A DNA stretch of 35,467 nt, taken from the NCBI GenBank assembly GCA_023701205.1, contig JAMPXJ010000036.1:1-35467 (forward strand), read 5' to 3'. The translations under genes were made by a program, and so were the position numbers. Positions within the stretch are counted from its first letter, which is position 1; each line of letters opens with the position of its first letter. This DNA is from Oligoflexia bacterium. Its GTDB lineage: Bacteria; Bdellovibrionota; UBA1018. The notes beneath the pieces are model-generated. The model saw only the letters and a list, made by a program, of their open reading frames with translations. It made no database searches and was not told where the DNA came from. Positions 15,379-22,025 of this stretch are shown piece by piece.

Positions 15379-15796
15379 CCGTCTCCGTGCCGTCCTGGAT
15401 CGTGACCTTGACGGACCACAGTCCCGGCATCGAGTAGATCAAGGTTGCGCTGAAGGAGCCATCCGGGTTCACTGTCGCGAGATCCGTCGCGTCCATCCCC
15501 GCCATTCCGGGCATGTCGCTGTGGATCGTCACGGTCGCGGCGGGCGAAAGCGGGGTGAACTGGTCCGCTCTCATCACCCGGATCGTGTAAGCGTTATCCC
15601 ACTGCACGGGTCTGGCCTTGGCGTCGGACAGGCCCAGATACAGCACGAAACGCTTGTTGCGCGTCAGGACGGTCTGGCCCGAACGCAGGGAGGCGAGCTC
15701 GTTTCCCGCCTCCCGCCCGACGGGCTGGTTCATCGGCCCGCAGGCCGTTCCAATCGCTAGTAAAGTGATCCCGAAGAGGATCCTGGCTGACATCAT
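15350..15796 (-). CDS. YtkA/FixH-like lipoprotein
   Basis: A 148-residue lipoprotein. The signal ARILFGITLLAIGTAC gives a lipobox with Gly at +2. The mature domain (about 60-140) is an immunoglobulin-like YtkA/FixH-type fold: KRFVLYLGLSDAKARP, AATVTIHSDMPGMAGMDA and FSATLIYSMPGLWSVKVTI. The HSDMPGMAGM segment offers one His and several Met ligands and resembles Cu-binding Met motifs. Two adjacent ATGs (15796 and 15793) follow a run of nine Gs that takes the place of a normal Shine-Dalgarno. It overlaps the barrel gene by 29 nt. It probably binds copper in the periplasm and hands it on, but this is inferred from fold and context. Confidence 0.75.
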   Translation of the reverse strand: MMSARILFGITLLAIGTACGPMNQPVGREAGNELASLRSGQTVLTRNKRFVLYLGLSDAKARPVQWDNAYTIRVMRADQFTPLSPAATVTIHSDMPGMAGMDATDLATVNPDGSFSATLIYSMPGLWSVKVTIQDGTETDEYEFEEQI

Positions 15797-15801
15797 CGTT
15801 T

Positions 15802-15810
15802 CCCCCCCCC
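15802..15810. repeat. homopolymer G9 (minus strand) at the ribosome binding site
   Basis: Nine consecutive Cs on the plus strand (Gs on the minus strand) lie five bases before the lipoprotein ATG at 15796. The tract doubles as the only SD-like sequence. Runs of this length can slip during replication and would change the strength or spacing of the ribosome site. Confidence 0.7.
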
Positions 15811-15824
15811 ACCCTGGTTCGAAA

Positions 15825-16262
15825 TTATTTGAGTGCGCTCTCGAGGCCCTGCACCACTTCGCCGTCACCATATTTGGCCTTGGCGGCTTCGGCTTCGGCT
15901 TTCGTCGAGAAGGCTCCGATATAGGGCGGCATCGCCATCTCACCGAGATCCGCCTTGATCTTGGAGCTCTTGATGAGGAAGAACGCCTTGTCTCCCGAAA
16001 CGAACTTCTCCGGATGATTGAAGTCCGCGAAGTCGGCCTGGGTATACTTGGGTTCGCCCTTTTTCGCCTTCTTCAGGCAGCTGGCCGAACAGACGTGGAG
16101 AGGCTTGGGAGCTCCGGCGGGAGCCTTGAGCATGATGTAATGGCGGGCTTTCTCGGGAATCGTCATTCCGCAGACGTCGCAATGGAGTTGCGCGGCCAGC
16201 GCGACGGAACTGAGCATCAACAGCGAGATCACCAACGAAAGAAGGGCTTTGAAGTGTTTCAT
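15825..16262 (-). CDS. nosL: NosL-like copper-binding protein
   Basis: A 145-residue exported protein of the NosL type. The signal peptide MKHFKALLSLVISLLMLSSVALA is followed at the mature start by QLHCDVCGMTIPEKARHYIML, with the CxxCGM motif, and then HVCSASCLKKAKKG. The C-terminal half (AFFLIKSSKI... MPPYIGAFSTKAEAEAAKAKYG) has the usual NosL ending in which a helix follows the MPP..AF phrase. NosL proteins bind Cu(I) and supply copper enzymes; no nitrous-oxide reductase is present here, so this one probably serves general periplasmic copper handling. ATG 16262 lies 8 nt after GGAG; ATG 16268 is only 2 nt from it and is less likely. It is the first gene of the thirteen-gene minus-strand cluster. 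Confidence 0.8.
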   Translation of the reverse strand: MKHFKALLSLVISLLMLSSVALAAQLHCDVCGMTIPEKARHYIMLKAPAGAPKPLHVCSASCLKKAKKGEPKYTQADFADFNHPEKFVSGDKAFFLIKSSKIKADLGEMAMPPYIGAFSTKAEAEAAKAKYGDGEVVQGLESALK

Positions 16263-16432
16263 TTTCATATCTCCGAGGATATCGAAATAGGAGACGCGGC
16301 CTGGAACGTAAAGCCCGCTTCGTTGTGAACGTTTCTTTTCGCCCTCAAGTCATCCGCTTGATGTACACAAAGGTGCGATGTTTACTTCGCCGTGCCGCTT
16401 TCATATGGAATTGGGAAAATTCGGAGAAAGTC
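16263..16432. promoter_or_regulatory. divergent intergenic region between nosL and the propeller lipoprotein
   Basis: This 170-nt region must hold promoters for both directions. On the minus strand GTTCACA followed after 15 nt by CGTT resembles, with one base less spacing, the ECF-type motif found at 19436 and 26527. TTTACG-N17-TATTTC is an alternative sigma70-like pair. On the plus strand TTGATG-N17-TTTACT is a plausible but weak pair. None is strong enough to assign alone. Confidence 0.3.
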
Positions 16433-17773
16433 ATGGCGCTTTTGAGAAACGAAGATCAGAAATCGATGCGGAAACCCCTGTTCAGCCTTTCTGCCGGGGG
16501 CCTGGTTTGGCTTTCGGCAGTCCTGCTGGCCGGCTGCGCCGCCTCCGGAACCGTGGACATCACTCCCAAGGAGAGCGCGGGCGCCCCGCAGGCCGGTACG
16601 GATGCGCAGCCAGTGGTCGGCCCGGGTGAAAACACGGGGCTCCCGGGCACACCGGGTGTCGGGCTCGGCCGCGGTTCGTCCGAAAGCGCCGCTTCCTCGA
16701 TCCTGCTCGTCAGCGGTGGAGATGAGGTCACCGGGATCCATCTTTTCACGCTGTCTTCGTCCGCGAGGGATTCGGTGCCGATCCGCTTCAGCAGCGACGG
16801 GGTTGAAATCAGGGATGCCGCGCCTTATCCGCGCAACGACCTGGCGGTAGCGATCGGGTACGAGAAGTTCGGCTTCGGCAGCTCTCTGCTTTTGTTGAAC
16901 CTCAACCAGGGAAGCAGCTATCGGCTCTATCTTTCGCGGGACGGGAGCTTGAGCGATCCCGTGCCGTCGTGGGACGGAAGATGGATCGCCTTCCGGGAGC
17001 TGGATCGGGAGACGAACCGATGGCAGATGCGCTTGCTGGATGTCGAGAGCGAGGTGCCAGTGGAGGTCCCGGCTCCGGTGGACGCGCGAGGACGGCGGAT
17101 CGCCGACTTCGAGGACGGGGTGCCCAGTTTTTCCCCCGATGTGAGATCGCTCCATTTCGAGCGGAGAATCCAAGGACGCTCCACGATCCTCTCTTTTGAG
17201 CTGCCGGGCGGTACTGATGCCGGAGAGGCGGGGAAGCCGGTGGGCCTCGCCTCCGCCGTGACGCTTGCCGTGGCCCAGGCCCCCGAGGAGTCGATCCGCG
17301 ACTTCCAGTGGCGAAACGGGATGAGCCTCGCTCACTACGTGCTGCAAACCGCGCCCAAGGGAAATCTTTCCGAAAAATCGGTCCTGATGCTCCGCAGCGG
17401 CGAGGAGGAGTTCCCGGTCAGCTCACCGGAGGAGAAGGCCTACGAGGCCAGCTGGTCTCCGGACGGAAAGCGAATCCTCTACTGGAGTAATTCCAAGAAG
17501 GGACAATTCCTCAAGGCCTACTCCGTCGCGACCCGGAGCACGGAGGTGCTCGCGGCTTTCGTCGCGCCTGCGCGCGGTCCGAGAGGCAGCGATCGCTACC
17601 GCAAGGTTTGCCCGCTGTGGTCTCCGGATATGCGCGAGGTGTATTTCACCGGAAGCACCGGCACTTGGAGCGGGATCTTCAAGGTGGCGCTCGACGACGG
17701 CAAGGTGAGCAGGCTCACGGATTCCAGCATCCCTCCGTCCTATTTCTGCCCAAAACTCGTCCGAAGCCAGTGA
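16433..17773 (+). CDS. lipoprotein with TolB-like (PD40) beta-propeller repeats
   Basis: A 446-residue lipoprotein. The signal ends in LSAVLLAGC (lipobox, C35, Ala at +2). A low-complexity Gly/Pro/Ala linker of about 50 residues follows, then propeller-like repeats. The clearest PD40 motifs are SWSPDGKRILYWSNS and LWSPDMREVYFTGS; earlier repeats (VPSWDGRWIAFREL, VPSFSPDVRSLHFER) are more diverged. Such propellers bind partner proteins or envelope components, as TolB does. ATG 16433 is preceded by GGAGAAAGTC; the upstream in-frame extension lacks a signal peptide. It is followed after 11 nt by the TolC-like lipoprotein gene, so the two are a pair. It lies divergent from the nosL cluster. Confidence 0.8.
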   Translation: MALLRNEDQKSMRKPLFSLSAGGLVWLSAVLLAGCAASGTVDITPKESAGAPQAGTDAQPVVGPGENTGLPGTPGVGLGRGSSESAASSILLVSGGDEVTGIHLFTLSSSARDSVPIRFSSDGVEIRDAAPYPRNDLAVAIGYEKFGFGSSLLLLNLNQGSSYRLYLSRDGSLSDPVPSWDGRWIAFRELDRETNRWQMRLLDVESEVPVEVPAPVDARGRRIADFEDGVPSFSPDVRSLHFERRIQGRSTILSFELPGGTDAGEAGKPVGLASAVTLAVAQAPEESIRDFQWRNGMSLAHYVLQTAPKGNLSEKSVLMLRSGEEEFPVSSPEEKAYEASWSPDGKRILYWSNSKKGQFLKAYSVATRSTEVLAAFVAPARGPRGSDRYRKVCPLWSPDMREVYFTGSTGTWSGIFKVALDDGKVSRLTDSSIPPSYFCPKLVRSQ

Positions 17774-17784
17774 GGCGAAATAAA

Positions 17785-19419
17785 ATGTTCAACCGACAGA
17801 ACCTTGCGTTGTGGGTGGTGTCCGCGATCTCGTTGGCTGTCCTGAGCGCCTGCGATTCCTGGAAAGAGCTGGATGTCTCGGGCCGCTACCATGGCCGGGA
17901 GCTTTCCTCCTATCGCGGGCAGAGCGAAGTGGTCGCGGTCGTGAAAGGAAAGCTCGGGAGGAAGGTTGAGCTTGAGGTGTTCCGCACCCTGGCGAGCGCG
18001 GCTGGCGAGAGGATCGTCCTGGAGTTCGGGGGGAGATCCGAAATCACGCTGAGTTCCCACGCCCTGTCGCTGGAGGGCGAACGACTCCGGATCGAAGGCG
18101 ACTGCGCCTTTGGGGAACGTGACGGGATTTCCACGCAGGTCTGCCTCAAAGACGGCTCGTTCGAGCTCAGGCAAGGTGAGGCCGCGGGTCAAAGGCTTCT
18201 CTACAGCCTGAAGCTGGGGCCGGCGGGCCAGGACGCGCTTCCCGCGGGGGAGGGCTCCGGTAACCGCGTCTTTTCGCTCGACGAGCTGATGGGACGCGCG
18301 AAGTTCATGAACTACGCGGTGGCGGCCGATGCGGAAAAGCTTTTCAGGGCGCGAAAGAGAATCCAGGAGGCGGGTGCCAACCTGCTGCCGCGGGTGAGCA
18401 CGCGGTCGATCGCCACTTTCTTCGTGATGGGGCCGGTCGCGGGGATCTTGGAGGCCTTTCCCGGGCTGCTTCCGTTCATCTTCCCTTCCAACTGGTACGA
18501 GTGGAAGGAAGCGAAGTTCATGTACGAGGCGGAAAAAGCCTCCTACATGGCGCTTCGGGCGAACGAGATGAGCAATGTCCAGGCGTTATACCATGTCGTG
18601 CACCGCGATCAGACGCTCCTGAGCCTCATCGACGACTATCTCGACTGGCTGGGCAAGCTTCGTGACCAGCTCGCTCAGTCCGAGCAGAAGGGAAGCGTGC
18701 CGGCCGGCAGCACCGACCGGATGGATATCCGGATCGCGAAGATGGTCAAGGATCGGGCGGAGCTCAGGGGCGCGTACGCGATCGGGCGCGCGGCGCTGGC
18801 TCAGTCGGTAGCCCTTTCTCCCTCCTTCGGGCTGGAAGGGCTGGCAGAAGTCCGGCTCCCCAATCTGTACGAGGCGGAAAGGACGGATGCTCGCTCCTTC
18901 TTCAAGAGCGCCCAGGAAAGCAGCCTTGAGCTCAAGATCATGGACAACATGATCGTGGCCTCCGAGAAATCAACGCAGGTGGCGAAATTCGCGTTCCTGG
19001 ATCCCATGTCAGGCACGGACATCGGCTTCGGCTACGCGACGCAAATCGAGATTTCCAGGTCCAAGACCCGCGAGCTCGAGGTCAGAAGGGCCGAAATGCT
19101 CTCGTTCATCGAGCAGCGCTCGCACGAGGTCGCGGCGGAGCTGAACAGCGCGCTCGAGGGGTTTGACGTCTCAGAACGCGGCTTGAGAAGCGCCAAGTCG
19201 CAGCTGCAGCGCCTGTACCGCTGGTTTACCGTGGGGGAACGCAACATCTCGGACGAGGAATTCATCGATCAGCTGATGGAGACCAGCGAGAAGGCCTTCG
19301 AGTTCGAGGTGGAACGGCTCAACGCGGCCTACTCCTATCAGATCTCCTCTTCGAAGCTCGGGCGATTGCTTCTGACGCAGCCCTATGTCGGCCTGGACGC
19401 CGGCATTCCGGGCAAATGA
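17785..19419 (+). CDS. TolC-like lipoprotein with extra N-terminal domain
   Basis: A 544-residue lipoprotein. The signal ALWVVSAISLAVLSAC gives a lipobox at C23, followed by Asp at +2. Residues 25-155 form a beta-rich region of unknown fold (VSGRYHGRELSSYRGQ, VELEVFRTLASAAGERI). From about 160 the sequence resembles an outer-membrane efflux factor: FSLDELMGRAKFMNYAV and RIQEAGANLLPRVS, then long helices with the second TolC-type hairpin (FFKSAQESSLELKIMDN... LEVRRAEMLSFIEQRSHEV). It is much diverged from the two ordinary channels nearby. ATG 17785 follows GAGG by nine bases and lies 11 nt after the propeller gene stop. It could form a trans-envelope tunnel or an adapted structural protein. 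Confidence 0.7.
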   Translation: MFNRQNLALWVVSAISLAVLSACDSWKELDVSGRYHGRELSSYRGQSEVVAVVKGKLGRKVELEVFRTLASAAGERIVLEFGGRSEITLSSHALSLEGERLRIEGDCAFGERDGISTQVCLKDGSFELRQGEAAGQRLLYSLKLGPAGQDALPAGEGSGNRVFSLDELMGRAKFMNYAVAADAEKLFRARKRIQEAGANLLPRVSTRSIATFFVMGPVAGILEAFPGLLPFIFPSNWYEWKEAKFMYEAEKASYMALRANEMSNVQALYHVVHRDQTLLSLIDDYLDWLGKLRDQLAQSEQKGSVPAGSTDRMDIRIAKMVKDRAELRGAYAIGRAALAQSVALSPSFGLEGLAEVRLPNLYEAERTDARSFFKSAQESSLELKIMDNMIVASEKSTQVAKFAFLDPMSGTDIGFGYATQIEISRSKTRELEVRRAEMLSFIEQRSHEVAAELNSALEGFDVSERGLRSAKSQLQRLYRWFTVGERNISDEEFIDQLMETSEKAFEFEVERLNAAYSYQISSSKLGRLLLTQPYVGLDAGIPGK

Positions 19420-19435
19420 AAAAAAATTCGTAGCC

Positions 19436-19462
19436 TGTCACAAGAGGGCGCTCCGAAGCGTA
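19436..19462 (+). promoter_or_regulatory. predicted ECF-sigma-type promoter of the second efflux operon
   Basis: TGTCACA (19436-19442), a 16-nt spacer and CGTA (19459-19462). The element shares TGTCACAA, then eight variable bases, then TCCGAAGCGTA, at identical spacing, with the site at 26527-26553. The -35/-10 layout matches promoters described for ECF41-type sigma factors (TGTCACA-N16-CGTC). Transcription would start near 19469, giving a leader of about 65 nt before the channel gene. Confidence 0.65.
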
Positions 19463-19534
19463 TTCAACCATGAGTACGATCCGCCGCGCGCAATGCTCAC
19501 GGCGCCAGATCGGGCTACGGAGGCTCCTGAATCT

Positions 19535-20812
19535 GTGAAAACGGGATTTATTTGGCTTTTTGCTGCAGGGCTAGGGCTTTGGCAACTCAGTTGGGCGGCT
19601 CCAGTCGAGCCCGGGAAGGCCGGGCTTGGCCCGCAGGAGGCGCTTCGGGAGGCATTTTCGGCCAACCCGGAGATCGCAGCCTTTCAGGCGAGGTCCGAAG
19701 CCGAGCGCTCCGCTGTTACCCTGCAATACGCTCCGGCGAACCCCCGTTTCGGATTCATGAGGGAGATGAACCTCGATCGGGAGCAGGAGGAAATGGGTCC
19801 GATGAGCTCCTGGATGGTTTCCCAGGAGCTCATGTTTCCGGGCAAGTATTTCGCCATGGGAGCGGCGCAAGGAGCCCGGGCGGATGCCGCTCTCGAGGAC
19901 CTGCGGGCAAAGAGGCTCGAGATCCGTCAAAAGGTCCTGAGCGGCCTCTATAACGTCTACTCGGCCCGAAGGATGCTTTCGTTGCTGGAGGCCCAGCGCG
20001 AGACGCTTCGCGAGATCGCCCGCTCGGCCGAAGCGCGCAGGGCGACGGGCGCCGTGCCTCAGCAGGACGAGATGAAGGCGCACGTGGAGCAGACCAGGAA
20101 TGAAAACGAGATCATTCTCCAGGCGCAGGAGGTGGAAGAGGCCGAGGCCATGCTCAATGCCAGCCTGAATCGGCTTCCTTCGGAAAAGCCCGTCCTGGCG
20201 GCGGAAGCGCTCAAGGCGCCGAAGCTCACCGTCGGCAAGGAGGAGATCGAGACGCTGGCGCTTCGAAACTCCAGAGTCCTATCCTCCGGGAAAGCCATGG
20301 TGAAAGAGGCGGGCGCGATGCGTTCGCTCTCGCTCCTGAGCTATGCCCCCGATTTCATGCTGAGCTACCGAAGGCCCTTCGTCAACTCGGTCCCGGGCGC
20401 CTCGGTGTTCAGCGTCGAAGCGACGATACCGCTTTGGTTCTTCGCCCGACAGACGAGCGAGGTCTCCTCCGCTTCCTCGCGGCTCATTTCCGCCGAGAAG
20501 AATCTCGAGGCCATGACGCGCGAGGTCCAGGCTCAGGTACGGTCCTTGGTCGCCAAGGTCGAGAGCTACGACAAGGTGGTCAAGGTCTATGAAAGCGCCC
20601 TGGTGCCCCAGGCGACGGTTACCTTGAACTCCTCGCGCGCCGCTTACGGCGCGGGCCGGACGGGATTCCTGGAGCTGCTGGATTCGGAGCGGTCCCTTTA
20701 CGAGGTGCGGATGGGTTACTATCGTTCGCTCGCCCGCTTCGTTGAGGTCTTGACTGAACTTGAGAAGATCTCGGGGGTGTCCCTGAGCACTCTTCCTTTT
20801 GGAGAAGAATAG
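19535..20812 (+). CDS. outer-membrane efflux channel (TolC/CusC-like), copy 2
   Basis: A 425-residue outer-membrane factor. Using GTG 19535 gives a clean signal peptide (VKTGFIWLFAAGLGLWQLSWA, cut before APVEP), with GGAGG eleven bases upstream; earlier in-frame ATGs (19493, 19385) would bury that signal. The mature protein shows the duplicated TolC layout: ALREAFSANPEIAAFQARSE, the strand VSQELMFPGKYFAMG, coiled-coil helices, then IETLALRNSRVLSSGKAM and VEATIPLWFFARQTSE. The FPGK and PLWFFARQT phrases closely parallel those of the first channel, so the two channels are paralogues. The gene sits one base before cusB copy 2 and just downstream of an ECF-type promoter. Confidence 0.88.
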   Translation: MKTGFIWLFAAGLGLWQLSWAAPVEPGKAGLGPQEALREAFSANPEIAAFQARSEAERSAVTLQYAPANPRFGFMREMNLDREQEEMGPMSSWMVSQELMFPGKYFAMGAAQGARADAALEDLRAKRLEIRQKVLSGLYNVYSARRMLSLLEAQRETLREIARSAEARRATGAVPQQDEMKAHVEQTRNENEIILQAQEVEEAEAMLNASLNRLPSEKPVLAAEALKAPKLTVGKEEIETLALRNSRVLSSGKAMVKEAGAMRSLSLLSYAPDFMLSYRRPFVNSVPGASVFSVEATIPLWFFARQTSEVSSASSRLISAEKNLEAMTREVQAQVRSLVAKVESYDKVVKVYESALVPQATVTLNSSRAAYGAGRTGFLELLDSERSLYEVRMGYYRSLARFVEVLTELEKISGVSLSTLPFGEE

Positions 20813-20813
20813 T

Positions 20814-21995
20814 ATGGACTCGAAATCCTGCCTGCTGGGCCTGGTGATCCTTTCGGCGTTGTCTTCCGCGTGTTCCTCCAAGCAGACGCCCGCCCCCGGC
20901 GGCGGGGGCGAAGCGGCCTCCGGCGGCAAGGCCGCGCTCGGGACAAAGCAGGAGCAGCCGCCGCAGGAGGCCTGGACGTGCCCCATGCATCCGCAGATCC
21001 GCAAGGATGGCCCGGGACAATGTCCCATCTGTGGGATGAATCTGGTCAAGGCGACCGAAGGACGGGCGGAGAGCCAAAAACCCGGCATGCCCGAAGGGCA
21101 CGCGATGTTCCATCTGAGTGCCGAGCGCCAGCAGATGATCGGGGTGAAATTCGGAGTGGCCGAGAAGAAGCCGCTCTTCAAGGAAATTCAGGCCGCGGGT
21201 CGGGTAGCCTTCGATCCCGAGCTTTATACCGCTCAAAACGAATATCTCGAAGCGGTCAAGCAGCTCTCCCGGGTCCAGAACTCGCCAATCGCGGAGGTGA
21301 AGCATTCGGCGGAGCGCATGGTCGAATCCGCCAAGCTGAGACTCAAGATCCTGGGGCTTTCGGATAAGCAGATCGCGGCCTTGAAGGAAGGGGAGTCTCA
21401 GGGCCCGAGCCTTCTGCTGACCAGCCCGGGCGAGAGCGTGTGGATCTATGCCGAAGTCTACGAAATGGATCTGGCCAGCGTGCAGCCGGGGCTTTCGGCC
21501 CGGATCACCGGAGGGGTTCTCGCCGGCAAAGAGCTAGCTGGCAAGGTCGTGTCCGTGGATCGGGTGCTGAATCCTGCGACGCGAACGGCGAAGGTCCGGA
21601 TTCAGGTGGCCAACGCCAAGTCCCTGCTGAGGCCTGAATCTTTCGTGAACGTGTCGATCCTCTCCCCGTTGGGTGAGCAGGTGACGGTACCGTTCGACGC
21701 GGTCCTGGATACCGGCAAGCAGGCGTGGATTTTCGTCGAGGACGGGAGCGGGAACTTCGAGCCCAGAGTGGTGACCCTCAAGTTCCAGGCCGGTGATGAG
21801 GTCGCCGTGGGCGCCGGCCTGACCGGCGGCGAGAGAATCGTGACCAGTGCGAACTTCCTGATCGATTCCGAGTCCCGGCTGAAGGGCGTGGTTGCCGCGG
21901 CTTCTGCCGAGGGCGCGCCCAAGACGCCGGAGTGTCCCAAAGGCCAGGAATGGCATGCTCAGATGAAGCATTGCATGCCAAAGACGGAAAACTAG
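20814..21995 (+). CDS. cusB: CusB-like membrane-fusion lipoprotein with heavy-metal-binding module, copy 2
   Basis: A 393-residue adaptor. The N-terminus is a lipoprotein signal (LVILSALSSAC, Ser at +2) instead of the transmembrane anchor seen in copy 1. After a Gly-rich linker comes one heavy-metal-binding module, WTCPMHPQI...CPICGMNLV, in the usual CGM form. The adaptor core follows (FKEIQAAGRVAFDPELY, SVWIYAEVYEMDL, PATRTAKVRIQV, NFLIDSESRLKG). The C-terminus is unusual, ECPKGQEWHAQMKHCMP, a second Cys/His/Met set that could bind metal. ATG 20814 has GGAG nine bases upstream; the in-frame TTG at 20799 lies before that site. It begins 1 nt after the channel gene and ends 30 nt before cusA copy 2. 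Confidence 0.92.
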   Translation: MDSKSCLLGLVILSALSSACSSKQTPAPGGGGEAASGGKAALGTKQEQPPQEAWTCPMHPQIRKDGPGQCPICGMNLVKATEGRAESQKPGMPEGHAMFHLSAERQQMIGVKFGVAEKKPLFKEIQAAGRVAFDPELYTAQNEYLEAVKQLSRVQNSPIAEVKHSAERMVESAKLRLKILGLSDKQIAALKEGESQGPSLLLTSPGESVWIYAEVYEMDLASVQPGLSARITGGVLAGKELAGKVVSVDRVLNPATRTAKVRIQVANAKSLLRPESFVNVSILSPLGEQVTVPFDAVLDTGKQAWIFVEDGSGNFEPRVVTLKFQAGDEVAVGAGLTGGERIVTSANFLIDSESRLKGVVAAASAEGAPKTPECPKGQEWHAQMKHCMPKTEN

Positions 21996-22025
21996 CCCAA
22001 TCGCGCGCCAACCCGGAGAATAGCC

